The notes under the pieces were generated by a model, which had not been told where the DNA came from, did no database searches, and was given only the letters and a program-made list of their open reading frames with translations. From the IMG/VR virus record IMGVR_UViG_3300035703_000044, positions 1 to 64,000 of that record: a stretch of 64,000 nucleotides of DNA; one strand, 5' to 3'. Source of the stretch: a virus. The translations under genes were made by a program, and so were the position numbers. Below are positions 26,295 through 34,686 of the stretch, in pieces (positions within the stretch are counted from its first letter, which is position 1; every line of letters begins with the position of its first letter).

Positions 26295-27335
26295 ATGAAA
26301 GTCGCAATTATTACAGACCAACATTTTGGAGCAAGAAAGAATTCCAAACTCTTTCATGACTATTTCTTAAAGTTCTACAATGAAGTGTTTTTCCCGACGC
26401 TGGAACAGTACGGGATTACCACAGTTGTAGACATGGGAGATACTTTTGACAGTCGTAAAGGAATTGATTTCTCTGCATTATCTTGGGCTAAAAATAATTA
26501 CTACGATCGTCTTAATGAAATGGGAGTGAAGGTTCATACAATTGTAGGAAACCATACTGCATATTACAAGAATACAAATCAAGTCAATGCAGTTGATTTG
26601 CTTCTGCGTGAGTATGATAATGTAACCGTATATTCGGAACCAACTGAAGTGATGTTGGGAAAACTACCAACTCTTTTTATCCCGTGGATCAATCAAGAAA
26701 ATGAGGAAAAAACTCTTAAACTTATTCAAAAGACAACTTGCCCGTGTGCGATGGGGCACCTTGAACTCCAGGGATTTAGAGTTAATAACCAAATCGTCAT
26801 GGAACATGGTTTGGAGAGCAAACTATTTGACAAGTTCTCCCGTGTCTACTCGGGACACTATCACACTAGATCGGATAATGGAACAGTCTTCTATCTAGGA
26901 AATCCTTATGAGTTGTATTGGAACGATGTGAAGGATACTAGAGGTTTTCACATCTTTGATACTGAAACTTTAGAACATACCCCAATCAACAATCCTCACA
27001 GAATGTTTTATAACATTTACTATGAAGATACAAACTATCAAACTTTTGACACTCGTGAATATCAAAACAAAATTGTTCGAGTGATTGTTCGCAAGAAAAC
27101 AGACATCAAAAAATTTGAAAAGTTTATTGATAAACTTTACAGTTCTAATGTTGCTGAACTCAAAGTTGTGGAGAACTTCCAAATTCAAGAGAATGAGGAG
27201 TTTGAAGCATTTGAATCAGAAGATACACTTTCTATCTTGAATAGATATGTAGAGGAATCAGAAATTGGACTGGATAAATCCATCGTTCAGAAACTTATCT
27301 CCGAAGTGTATCAAGAGGCTTGCGAACTAGTGTAG
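26295..27335 (+). CDS. gp47: Recombination endonuclease subunit gp47 (Mre11/SbcD-like)
   Basis: 346 residues (T4 gp47: 339). Calcineurin-type phosphoesterase motifs are intact: DQHFG (Asp 8, His 10), DMGDTFDSRKG (about 46-56), GNHTAYY (about 85-91) and SGHYHTRS (about 187). It is the Mre11-type nuclease that, with gp46, resects DNA ends for recombination-dependent replication. It starts immediately after the gp55 stop, without a gap. Confidence 0.96.
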   Translation: MKVAIITDQHFGARKNSKLFHDYFLKFYNEVFFPTLEQYGITTVVDMGDTFDSRKGIDFSALSWAKNNYYDRLNEMGVKVHTIVGNHTAYYKNTNQVNAVDLLLREYDNVTVYSEPTEVMLGKLPTLFIPWINQENEEKTLKLIQKTTCPCAMGHLELQGFRVNNQIVMEHGLESKLFDKFSRVYSGHYHTRSDNGTVFYLGNPYELYWNDVKDTRGFHIFDTETLEHTPINNPHRMFYNIYYEDTNYQTFDTREYQNKIVRVIVRKKTDIKKFEKFIDKLYSSNVAELKVVENFQIQENEEFEAFESEDTLSILNRYVEESEIGLDKSIVQKLISEVYQEACELV

Positions 27336-27336
27336 A

Positions 27337-27606
27337 ATGTTTATCTTAACAATTAATGGTAGAGAAGACGAAGGTGCATATTCAGTAGTCAATGAAGAGG
27401 GAGATCAAGTTCTCTATCTCTTTGAGGAAGAAGATGATGCTACTCGTTTTGCCATGATGTTGGAAGAAGATAATTATCCAGAAATGCACGTAATGGAAAT
27501 AGATGATGATTTGCTTGTCGGTGTTTGCGAGACACAAGGACATGAGTATGTTATCATTACGACAAATGACATTGTGATTCCCCCTCAAGAAAATGATATT
27601 GTTTGA
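27337..27606 (+). CDS. DUF3110-like small protein between gp47 and gp46
   Basis: 89 residues, very acidic. The pattern of an N-terminal strand, GAYSVVNEEGDQVLYLFEEEDDATRFAMMLEE and a terminal VIIPP segment resembles DUF3110, a small family I associate with cyanobacteria and plastids, here apparently adopted by the phage. It starts one base after gp47 and overlaps gp46 by 14 bases. In T4 gp47 and gp46 are separated by other small genes, so this is a lineage-specific insertion. Function is unknown; an accessory of the Mre11/Rad50-like complex is a guess from position. Confidence 0.7.
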   Translation: MFILTINGREDEGAYSVVNEEGDQVLYLFEEEDDATRFAMMLEEDNYPEMHVMEIDDDLLVGVCETQGHEYVIITTNDIVIPPQENDIV

Positions 27607-29305
27607 AAAAATCCGTTGGAAGAACTTTCTTTCTACTGGAAACCAATTCACTGAAGTTCAACTGAATAAGAACTCAACCACTCTTATTGTGGGAAACAAT
27701 GGTGCTGGTAAGAGTACTATTCTTGATGCTCTCTGTTTTGTTCTATTTGGTAAAGCTTTTCGTAAGATCAATAAACCACAACTCATCAATACTACAAACG
27801 AAAAGGATTGTCTTGTTGAGATTGAGTTAAAAATCGGTTCTACTGACTGGATGATCCGTCGTGGAATCAAACCAAATATTTTTGAGATCTATCGAGATGG
27901 ATCTGTTCTTGATCAAAGTTCTTCTGCAATTGATCAGCAGAAGTATCTGGAACAATCCATTCTCAAGATGAACTATAAGTCATTTACTCAGATTGTGATT
28001 CTGGGTAGCAGCAACTTTGTTCCATTTATGCAACTCACTGCTGCGAGTCGTAGGGAAGTGATTGAAGATCTCTTGGATATTAAGATCTTCTCGTCCATGA
28101 ATGTCATTATCAAAGAAAAGATTCGTTCTCTGAAAGAAGAAATCCGCACTCTTGAACTGAAGAAAGAGTCGGTGAAAGATAAAGTTGAGATGCAGAAAAA
28201 CTTTATCGAAGAATTGGAGAATCTTAGTAATGCCAATATAAATGCCAATAAAGAAAAGATTGCCAATTTAGATAAGGAAATTGGTGATTATATGGAAGAG
28301 AATACTTCTAATGAAGATCCTCTCAGGGAACTTATTCGTGAGCAAGATGCTATTACTGGACATGCAGAAAAACTTCGTAAGTTAGGAAACCTGAAAGGTA
28401 AGATCTCTCAAAAAGTATCTACAATTACTAAAGAACACAAGTTCTTCACTGAGAATACGGTTTGTCCCACCTGCACTCAATCAATTGAAGAAGAGTTTCG
28501 GTTAAATAGAATTAACGACGCTCAAAATAAAGCAAAGGAGTTGCAATCTGGTTATAAAGAACTGGAGGAGGCAATTAAAGAGGAAGAGGAGAGAGAGCGT
28601 CAATTTAACAATTTATCTGAGGAGATCAGAAAACTAACGAATGGCATTTCTCAAAACAATATTAAGATTAACGGATTACGGAGACAAATCCGAAATCTTG
28701 AATCTGAAATTCAAACTATTACCGAGAACCTTGCAAACCGAAATTCTGAACATGAGAAACTAGAAAAATTTAAGAATGATTTAAAAACAGTATATGATGA
28801 TCTGTCTGGAAAGAAGGATTTAATTCAGTATCATGACTTTTCTTATTCTCTATTGAAAGATAGTGGTGTAAAATCCAAAATAATCAAAAAGTATCTGCCA
28901 CTGATTAATCAACAAGTTAATCGGTATCTGCAAATGTTGGATTTCTACATCAACTTTACTTTAGATGAAGAGTTCAACGAAACTGTTCAGTCTCCTATTC
29001 ATGAAGACTTTTCTTATTCTTCTTTCAGTGAAGGTGAAAAACAAAGAATTGACTTGGCACTCTTATTCACTTGGAGAGAAGTTGCCAAGTTTAAAAACTC
29101 AACCAACACAAACCTTTTGATTCTTGATGAAGTTTTTGATTCTTCTCTTGATGGATTTGGAACAGAAGATTTCCTGAAGATCATTCGTTACGTAATCAAA
29201 GATGCAAACGTCTTTATTATTTCACATAAAGTTGGTATGGAGGACAGATTTGAAAGTGTCATAAAGTTTGAGAAAGTAAAAGGTTTTTCGCGTATGGTGG
29301 ACTGA
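27593..29305 (+). CDS. gp46: Recombination endonuclease subunit gp46 (Rad50/SbcC-like)
   Basis: 570 residues (T4 gp46: 560). ATP-binding head: Walker A GNNGAGKST (34-42), ABC signature SFSEGEKQRIDLAL (about 480) and Walker B LLILDEVFDSSLDG (about 505). Between them are two coiled coils separated by a zinc hook CPTC (about 295). It is the ATPase partner of gp47. The start overlaps the DUF3110-like gene, and the N-terminus FEKIRWKNFLSTGN is the family norm. Confidence 0.96.
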   Translation: MILFEKIRWKNFLSTGNQFTEVQLNKNSTTLIVGNNGAGKSTILDALCFVLFGKAFRKINKPQLINTTNEKDCLVEIELKIGSTDWMIRRGIKPNIFEIYRDGSVLDQSSSAIDQQKYLEQSILKMNYKSFTQIVILGSSNFVPFMQLTAASRREVIEDLLDIKIFSSMNVIIKEKIRSLKEEIRTLELKKESVKDKVEMQKNFIEELENLSNANINANKEKIANLDKEIGDYMEENTSNEDPLRELIREQDAITGHAEKLRKLGNLKGKISQKVSTITKEHKFFTENTVCPTCTQSIEEEFRLNRINDAQNKAKELQSGYKELEEAIKEEEERERQFNNLSEEIRKLTNGISQNNIKINGLRRQIRNLESEIQTITENLANRNSEHEKLEKFKNDLKTVYDDLSGKKDLIQYHDFSYSLLKDSGVKSKIIKKYLPLINQQVNRYLQMLDFYINFTLDEEFNETVQSPIHEDFSYSSFSEGEKQRIDLALLFTWREVAKFKNSTNTNLLILDEVFDSSLDGFGTEDFLKIIRYVIKDANVFIISHKVGMEDRFESVIKFEKVKGFSRMVD

Positions 29306-29319
29306 CCCGCCAAAAAACA

Positions 29320-29541
29320 ATGCAAGTCCCAAACTGGAAGCATCATTCTAAGAAAGAACAGAAACGAAAACTTAAACCGCAAGCACTGAGGCAAGCAAAA
29401 GCACGACTCGCCCAGTTCAAAAAGCGTCACATGGGTCGCCCAAAAGGCGACCTTTCGTTTTATGATGACCACATACGAAACAAATCACATGGCAGTCCGT
29501 CACGAAATCAAATCCCAACTTGCCAAACTGCTTGCCACTGA
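29320..29541 (+). CDS. Possible small basic protein (doubtful)
   Basis: 73 codons, the first ~45 strongly basic (HHSKKEQKRKLKPQALRQA and on to HMGRPKGD). The N-terminal half covers an otherwise empty stretch after gp46, but the last 80 bases overlap the well-supported next gene and run through a strong terminator hairpin. Either this is a genuine short basic peptide gene or chance reading. The bias of the non-overlapping part toward Lys/Arg/Gln with few low-frequency residues makes it worth listing at low confidence. Confidence 0.35.
   Translation: MQVPNWKHHSKKEQKRKLKPQALRQAKARLAQFKKRHMGRPKGDLSFYDDHIRNKSHGSPSRNQIPTCQTACH
29433..29461 (+). terminator. Terminator between gp46 block and the CobT-like gene
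   Basis: Stem GGTCGCC/GGCGACC with a CAAAA loop, then TTTCGTTTT. The next gene's ATG is the very next base, with no Shine-Dalgarno sequence. Confidence 0.85.
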
Positions 29542-31672
29542 AGATCTTGTGGTAGAGCACAAGAAAGTTCAAACAGCCTGTTTCAATGTTCATACCCGTG
29601 TCTTGACTCTTCCTCTATGGGAGAAGGCAAGTAATCTTGTGTATGACCTTCTCGTTGGTCACGAAGTGGGCCATGCTCTCTTTACTCCTGATGAGGATTG
29701 GACTGAGACTGTAAAGGTTCCTCAGCAGTTTGTGAATGTAGTTGAGGATGCTCGTATTGAGAAACTGATGAAGCGTAAATATGCTGGACTTGCTAAAACT
29801 TTTTTCAATGGATATAAAGAACTAAATGATGATGATTTCTTTCAGATTTCTGATGAGGATACTTCCACTTTCAATCTTGCTGATAGGGTAAATCTTTATT
29901 TTAAGATTGGTAATTTCATTACCTTAGATTTCAAACAAGAAGAGAAGGAAATCGTTGATATCATTGGTGCATGTGAAAGTTTTGCAGACACTCTGATTGC
30001 TGCAGAAGAACTCTATAAGTATTGTAAAAAAGAACAAGAACAACAACAGAAGGTTGCTGATTTTGATTCTCACGAGACTCAAGGAAATTCTCAGTCTCCC
30101 GCAAGTGATTTTGTGGAGACTAATGACTCCTCTTCAGAACAAGAAGGTGAGAGTGATAAGTCACAGGAACAACCTGGTGAAACTGACTCTTATGGTGGAA
30201 CTGCTCATGGTGACGAAATTCAAACCGAAGAAACTAAAGAAGAACCAGAAATTCGAACGGTAGATTCTCTAGATCAAAAAATTCGTGATCTTGTGAACAC
30301 TGATGGGTATGAAAATACTTACATCGAAATTCCTAAAGTAAATCTAGATACTATCATTGGTAAGAACTCTGAGGTTCATAAAGACATTGATGATTCTTTT
30401 GCACATCAACAAAAGATTCATAATGAACATGCCCAAGACAAAGGATATACTCCTGTAAATCTTTATAAAGAAGTTGATACCGAATTTAAGAAGTTTAAGT
30501 CCTCTGCTCAGAAGGAAGTCAATTATCTAGTCAAAGAGTTTGAGTGTCGAAAGGCAGCAGACCAGTATGCTCGTGCATCAACTGCTCGCACTGGTGTTCT
30601 TGACACTACTCGTCTTCATACTTACAAATATAATGAAGACTTATTCAAGAAGGTTTCTGTGATTCCTGATGGTAAGAATCATGGTCTTGTGTTTGTACTA
30701 GACTGGAGTGTGTCAATGGCAGATGTGATGATTGATACTTGTAAACAACTCTTCAACCTTGTTTGGTTCTGTAAGAAAGTATCCATTCCCTTTGAGGTTT
30801 ACGCTTTCACGAATGAGTGGCGTCGTGGTGAATATGACTATGAGAATGACCGTTATCTCGCTGCGGATCGAACTCCTCACTATGAGAAGAAAGATGGTCT
30901 TCTTGTAATTGATGAGACCTTTTCTATGATGAACATTCTTACCAGTAAAGTTTCTGGTAGTGTTCTTGAACATCAAATGTTGAACATCTGGAGGCTCGCT
31001 TATTGTTTTGGTAGGTCTTATAGTTCTCATTACACTTATTCGAGTCGTATGTGTCTTTCTGGCACACCCTTGAATGAAGCACTGATTACTCTTCATCAGA
31101 TTCTTCCTAAGTTTCAGAAAGAGAACAAACTGCAAAAAGTTCAATGTATTGTTCTAACTGATGGTGAAGCAAACCAACTTGTACACCATAAAGAAGTTCA
31201 ACGCCGATGGGAAAAAGGTCCAACTCTTGGTACTGGATATATTAATCCGATGAGTACATTTCTTCGTGATCGTAAACTGGGAACCACCTACAGAATTGGA
31301 TATGGTTATCATGAGTTTACTGATGTTCTCCTTAAGAACTTGAAAGACAAGTTCTCTTCAACAAACTTTATTGGTATTCGTGTTCTTGAAAGTAGAAATG
31401 CAAGTCGATTTATTCAAATGTACCATTCTCATAATGACAAAGAATATGAAAAAATTCAGAACGATTGGAAAAAACTAAAAAGTTTTACCATCACAAACTC
31501 TGGATATGATGCATACTTTGGAATGTCTGCAACTGCACTGTCCCAAGACTCTGAGTTTGAAGTTGCTGAATGTGCAACTAAGTCTCAAATCAAATCTGCT
31601 TTTGTTAAGTCTCTGAAAACCAAAAAACTAAATAAGAAAGTTCTTGGTGAATTTATTTCTTTGGTTGCATGA
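29462..31672 (+). CDS. CobT-like protein: metallopeptidase motif plus VWA domain
   Basis: 736 residues. An HEVGH zinc-peptidase-type motif (67-71) sits in a helical N-terminal domain, followed by an acidic Glu/Ser/Gln-rich linker (about 190-265). A C-terminal von Willebrand A domain has a MIDAS-like FVLDWSVSM (about residue 405-415), a Thr in a SGTPLNEA stretch and a final VLTDGEAN. This order (N-terminal domain, acidic linker, VWA) is that of CobT, the partner of CobS in cobaltochelatase, and of other MoxR-VWA pairs. The CobS-like ATPase lies directly downstream. Start codon ATGATG follows a terminator T-run directly. Whether it acts in cobalamin synthesis or as a chaperone is not decided by sequence. 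Confidence 0.8.
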   Translation: MMTTYETNHMAVRHEIKSQLAKLLATEDLVVEHKKVQTACFNVHTRVLTLPLWEKASNLVYDLLVGHEVGHALFTPDEDWTETVKVPQQFVNVVEDARIEKLMKRKYAGLAKTFFNGYKELNDDDFFQISDEDTSTFNLADRVNLYFKIGNFITLDFKQEEKEIVDIIGACESFADTLIAAEELYKYCKKEQEQQQKVADFDSHETQGNSQSPASDFVETNDSSSEQEGESDKSQEQPGETDSYGGTAHGDEIQTEETKEEPEIRTVDSLDQKIRDLVNTDGYENTYIEIPKVNLDTIIGKNSEVHKDIDDSFAHQQKIHNEHAQDKGYTPVNLYKEVDTEFKKFKSSAQKEVNYLVKEFECRKAADQYARASTARTGVLDTTRLHTYKYNEDLFKKVSVIPDGKNHGLVFVLDWSVSMADVMIDTCKQLFNLVWFCKKVSIPFEVYAFTNEWRRGEYDYENDRYLAADRTPHYEKKDGLLVIDETFSMMNILTSKVSGSVLEHQMLNIWRLAYCFGRSYSSHYTYSSRMCLSGTPLNEALITLHQILPKFQKENKLQKVQCIVLTDGEANQLVHHKEVQRRWEKGPTLGTGYINPMSTFLRDRKLGTTYRIGYGYHEFTDVLLKNLKDKFSSTNFIGIRVLESRNASRFIQMYHSHNDKEYEKIQNDWKKLKSFTITNSGYDAYFGMSATALSQDSEFEVAECATKSQIKSAFVKSLKTKKLNKKVLGEFISLVA

Positions 31673-31694
31673 TGGACAGTTTGCAAACTGTCCA
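31673..31694. repeat. Perfect 22-bp palindrome after the CobT-like gene
   Basis: An exact inverted repeat (TGGACAGTTTG and its complement) begins one base after the stop codon. Followed by a terminator and a TATAAT hexamer (31725-31730). It could be an operator for a dimeric regulator, an RNA hairpin or a nuclease/processing site. Confidence 0.85.
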
Positions 31695-31697
31695 TTG

Positions 31698-31720
31698 GGG
31701 TCTCAAGAGTACCCTTTTTT
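31698..31720 (+). terminator. Terminator upstream of cobS-like gene
   Basis: GGGTCT/AG(T)ACCC stem with one bulged T and a CAAG loop, then six T. A TATAAT at 31725-31730 lacks a good -35 at 17 bp, so a separate promoter for cobS is uncertain. Confidence 0.7.
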
Positions 31721-31755
31721 CGTCTATAATGACTAGGTTGAAACGAAACAAACGA

Positions 31756-32859
31756 ATGGCACTCTCCTCTGACTACATCCGCACGTCTCTTCAGAACCTC
31801 TACGGCAACAACGTTAGTGGTGCTGATATTCGTGCTTGGTGTAACATGAATGATGCTAACTATCAAACTGTAACTAAGAAACTTGACCAATTCAAAGTTG
31901 GTCGTGGTAAATGGAATCTTGAAGTGACTCAACAAAAGGTGGAAGAAATCGAACGTACTTTTCAATCGCCTGCTGTGGTTCCTCCTATCGAACAAAATCT
32001 TATTCCTGATAAAGATGATACCTTCGTCAAGTTTGGTAACTTTGGTGATATTAAAAAAATTATCCAGTCCCGTCTTTTTTATCCAACGTTCATTACGGGT
32101 TTGTCGGGTAACGGTAAAACGTTCTCGGTGGAACAAGCGTGTGCCCAACTCAAACGTGAACTAATCCGTGTAAACATTACGATTGAAACTGATGAAGATG
32201 ACCTTATTGGTGGTTTCCGTCTTGTTGATGGTGCCACTGTTTGGCACAACGGTCCTGTTATTGAAGCACTCCAACGTGGAGCGATCCTGCTCCTTGACGA
32301 GATTGACCTTGCCTCCAACAAAATCCTTTGCCTACAGTCCGTGTTAGAGGGTAAAGGTGTATTCCTAAAAAAAATTGGTCGGTTTGTAAAACCTTCTGAT
32401 GGGTTTAACGTCATCGCAACTGCTAATACCAAAGGTAAGGGTTCTGATGATGGCCGCTTTATTGGTACCAACGTGCTAAACGAGGCATTCCTTGAGCGTT
32501 TCCCAGTGACTTTTGAACAGTCCTATCCTGCTCCTGTCACTGAACAAAAGATTCTAGAAGGTGTTGCCTTGGATCTACAGGTAGAAGACCGAGACTTCTG
32601 CAAGCGTCTTGTAGACTGGGCAGATATCATTCGTAAGACTTTCTACGATGGTGGTATTGAGGAGATCATCAGCACACGTCGTCTTGTACATATCATTCGT
32701 GCCTACAGCATCTTTGGTAACAAAGCAAAGGCAATTGATGTTTGCACTGCACGATTTGATGATGAAACTAAGCAAGCATTCATTGAACTTTATGATAAGG
32801 TGGACGCTGATTTCCAAATGCCTTCTGAAGAATCCATTGACACATACCAGTCTGTTTGA
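31756..32859 (+). CDS. cobS: CobS/MoxR-like AAA+ ATPase
   Basis: 367 residues from ATG 31756; upstream in-frame ATGs lie in the terminator region and are rejected. Walker A GLSGNGKTF (115-123), Walker B GAILLLDEIDLAS (about 175-187), sensor region NVIATANTKGKG and an arginine-finger region NEAFLERF identify a MoxR-family AAA+ ATPase closest in layout to CobS, the ATPase subunit of aerobic cobaltochelatase. cobS genes are a well-known feature of cyanomyoviruses. Here it is paired with a CobT-like VWA partner, as in bacterial CobS/CobT. The N-terminal helical domain (1-80) is typical of CobS. Substrate is not proven by sequence. Confidence 0.85.
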   Translation: MALSSDYIRTSLQNLYGNNVSGADIRAWCNMNDANYQTVTKKLDQFKVGRGKWNLEVTQQKVEEIERTFQSPAVVPPIEQNLIPDKDDTFVKFGNFGDIKKIIQSRLFYPTFITGLSGNGKTFSVEQACAQLKRELIRVNITIETDEDDLIGGFRLVDGATVWHNGPVIEALQRGAILLLDEIDLASNKILCLQSVLEGKGVFLKKIGRFVKPSDGFNVIATANTKGKGSDDGRFIGTNVLNEAFLERFPVTFEQSYPAPVTEQKILEGVALDLQVEDRDFCKRLVDWADIIRKTFYDGGIEEIISTRRLVHIIRAYSIFGNKAKAIDVCTARFDDETKQAFIELYDKVDADFQMPSEESIDTYQSV

Positions 32860-32865
32860 TAGAAT
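32837..32865 (+). promoter_or_regulatory. Sigma70-type promoter for the gp45 block
   Basis: Perfect TTGACA (32837-32842), 17-bp spacer, TAGAAT (32860-32865), overlapping the 3' end of cobS. The start point, near 32872, falls inside the left arm of the following hairpin, so new transcripts would lack part of the stem and escape termination. Confidence 0.75.
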
Positions 32866-32867
32866 AT

Positions 32868-32893
32868 GGGGAGGTAAAAATATCTCCCCTTTT
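32868..32893 (+). terminator. Terminator after cobS
   Basis: GGGGAG/CTCCCC stem with a 10-base A/T-rich loop, then four T. The next ATG is four bases after the T-run. Transcripts entering from cobS carry the whole hairpin, while those from the promoter at 32837 do not. Confidence 0.75.
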
Positions 32894-32896
32894 ATT

Positions 32897-33391
32897 ATGA
32901 AGAAAAATTATGATGGAGTTTATAATTTCAATTCCAGTATAAACTCCGAAAATTTTGAAACCCTTTACTCTTCAAATAATACTGATGTAATTCATTTTTC
33001 TGAAATTACTCTTCCAGCAATGAACTTTGAAATTTCTGACTCCACTCCTTCAACATTTAATTTGAATATGAATACTACTAATCATCTTTGGAAATACGAT
33101 GAAGATAAAATCCTGAAAGATATTCAGGAATATGTTACCGGCACATATAAGAGTCATTATTGTGGTCAGGAAGCAAACTACAAAGACATTCAAACTATTG
33201 ATCTGATGGCAGCAAAAGAACTTGCTGCAAACTTCTGCCAAGCAAACATTCTCAAGTATGGTAGTCGTTATGGATCAAAGGATGGTCGTAATAAGATTGA
33301 CCTTATGAAAGTTATCCATTATTCTATGCTTCTTCTGCATTTTGATGGACATTATTCTCGAAAAGATAATGGTCTGACTGAATTCCGTTGA
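32897..33391 (+). CDS. DUF3310-like protein upstream of gp45
   Basis: 164 residues from ATG 32897; the open frame extends upstream through cobS but that part is a shadow. The C-terminal ~75 residues (QTIDLMAAKELAANFCQANILKYGSRYG, DLMKVIHYSMLLLHFDG) follow the DUF3310 pattern seen in many phage replication regions. The N-terminal ~90 residues are acidic and unfamiliar. The promoter at 32837 would serve this gene and gp45. Biochemical role is unknown; DUF3310 proteins are often fused or adjacent to nucleotide-metabolism enzymes. Confidence 0.7.
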   Translation: MKKNYDGVYNFNSSINSENFETLYSSNNTDVIHFSEITLPAMNFEISDSTPSTFNLNMNTTNHLWKYDEDKILKDIQEYVTGTYKSHYCGQEANYKDIQTIDLMAAKELAANFCQANILKYGSRYGSKDGRNKIDLMKVIHYSMLLLHFDGHYSRKDNGLTEFR

Positions 33392-33414
33392 TTATGAAAC
33401 TCCAAGACAAAACT

Positions 33415-34080
33415 ATGAAACTCTCTGACAAAACTCTGACTCTTCTCAAGAACTTTTCTTCCATCAATCAATCCATTCTTTTCAAGGAGGGAAATTGTCT
33501 TCGTACAATTTCTGTGATGAAGAACATTCTTGCCGAAGCTACAATTGAAGAAGAACTCCCTAAAGATTTTGGTATCTATGATCTGAATCAGTTTCTGAAT
33601 GGACTCAATCTTCATCAGAACGCAGAACTTGATTTCCAGAATGATGGATATGTAGTAATCAAAGAAGGTAAGTCTCGCTCAAAGTATTTCTTTGCAGATC
33701 CTAATGTAATTGTTACTCCTCCAGAAAAGGATATTGTTCTGCCTAGTGAAGATGTTTGTTTCCTTCTTGATACCAAAGAACTTGATAAACTCCTTAAGGC
33801 TGCTGCTGTTTATCAACTGCCTGACTTGTCTGTGGTTGGTGAAGCTGGTGTGGTGAAACTGGTGGTTCGTGATAAGAAGAACGATACGTCTAATGATTTT
33901 TCCGTGATTGTTGGTGAAACTGATGAAGTGTTTACCTTCAACTTTAAGGTTGAAAACATCAAGATTCTTCCTGGTTCCTACGAGGTAGTCATCTCTCGTA
34001 AACTTCTGTCACGATTCAAGAATACTGGGTTCAATGTGACTTATCATATTGCTATGGAGCCTGATTCTACATTTGGTTGA
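33415..34080 (+). CDS. gp45: DNA sliding clamp gp45
   Basis: 221 residues from ATG 33415, chosen because MKLSDKTLTLLKNFSSIN aligns with the T4 start MKLSKDTTALLKNFATIN; an in-frame ATG at 33394 gives seven extra residues and is possible. T4 gp45 is 228 residues. Other matches are IYDLNQFLNGL, FFADPNVIVTPP, FNFKVENIKILPGSYEV and the ending AMEPDSTFG. The trimeric clamp tethers polymerase gp43 and activates late transcription with gp55. The stop overlaps the next ATG. Confidence 0.95.
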   Translation: MKLSDKTLTLLKNFSSINQSILFKEGNCLRTISVMKNILAEATIEEELPKDFGIYDLNQFLNGLNLHQNAELDFQNDGYVVIKEGKSRSKYFFADPNVIVTPPEKDIVLPSEDVCFLLDTKELDKLLKAAAVYQLPDLSVVGEAGVVKLVVRDKKNDTSNDFSVIVGETDEVFTFNFKVENIKILPGSYEVVISRKLLSRFKNTGFNVTYHIAMEPDSTFG

Positions 34081-34592
34081 TGAACATCTTTGTCACTTCC
34101 CCCTGGCCTGCTGAGAGTGCCATCTGTCTTCCAGACAAACACATCGTTAAGATGCCCCTAGAATGCTGCCAGATGCTCTCTATCGTGGCATCAGAGAAGT
34201 GGGGACATGGGTATGGCACTCTCCCTAAGACCGATGGAACCCCCTACAAGACCGATAAAGGAGCATTCCGCAATCATCCCTGCACTAAGTGGGCATTGGA
34301 GAGCATCCATAATGCCTACTGGTTAATCAAATGGGGATTGAACTTGTCCGATGAATACTGCCTGAGGTATAATAAAACTCACTCCTGTTACAAAACTCTT
34401 GTGGATGCATACTATTTGTTTCCCAAAGGTAAGATTACAGAGGTGACTCCATTTGCTCGTGCTATGCCTGAGGAATGGAAGTTTGACGACACTATTGATA
34501 CATTTGAAGCATACAAAAGATACATCGCATCCAAACCTTGGGTGAAGGACAACTACCTCCGTATGCCTGAAAGGCGACCATCTTGGGTGTAA
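34080..34592 (+). CDS. Conserved phage protein, possible pyrimidine-dimer glycosylase-like
   Basis: 170 residues from ATG 34080. Conserved-looking blocks are ICLPDKHIVKMPLECCQML, KGAFRNHPCTKWALES, EYCLRYNKTHSC and a C-terminal ASKPWVKDNYLRMPERRPSWV. I recall proteins of this type in many cyanophages, sometimes annotated as UV-endonuclease (DenV/Pyr_excise) relatives, but I cannot confirm a catalytic residue pattern. Its place directly after gp45 and before gp44 fits a DNA-maintenance role. Many charged and aromatic invariant-looking residues suggest an enzyme. Confidence 0.6.
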   Translation: MNIFVTSPWPAESAICLPDKHIVKMPLECCQMLSIVASEKWGHGYGTLPKTDGTPYKTDKGAFRNHPCTKWALESIHNAYWLIKWGLNLSDEYCLRYNKTHSCYKTLVDAYYLFPKGKITEVTPFARAMPEEWKFDDTIDTFEAYKRYIASKPWVKDNYLRMPERRPSWV

Positions 34593-34598
34593 TAAATA
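34591..34598 (+). promoter_or_regulatory. Late-type box AATAAATA after the 34080 gene
   Basis: AATAAATA overlaps the stop codon region. With the box at 34652 it brackets the terminator at 34630, so transcripts from it would soon end. Confidence 0.25.
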
Positions 34599-34629
34599 AT
34601 AATGCCTGGTTTGTTCGCACTTTTCAGGT

Positions 34630-34652
34630 GGGAGAGTATTTTACTCTCCCTT
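34630..34652 (+). terminator. Terminator upstream of GIY-YIG gene 1
   Basis: Perfect 9-bp stem GGGAGAGTA/TACTCTCCC with a TTT loop. The short T-run is the start of the late box TATAAATA, a merged element. Confidence 0.75.
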
Positions 34653-34659
34653 ATAAATA
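34652..34659 (+). promoter_or_regulatory. Late promoter TATAAATA (perfect) before GIY-YIG gene 1
   Basis: Exact late box two bases after the hairpin. Transcription would start near 34665-34668, downstream of the first possible ATG (34663), which supports the ATG at 34687. Confidence 0.65.
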
Positions 34660-34686
34660 GTAATGCGAACAAACAACAGAGCAGAA

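Noticed and set aside
31669-31755. Upstream in-frame ATGs for the cobS-like gene
   Set aside because: They fall in the stop region of the previous gene, the palindrome and the terminator; ATG 31756 begins the recognisable N-terminus.
32648-32896. N-terminal extension of the DUF3310-like gene into cobS
   Set aside because: That part reads through cobS in another frame and the terminator; it looks like chance coding.
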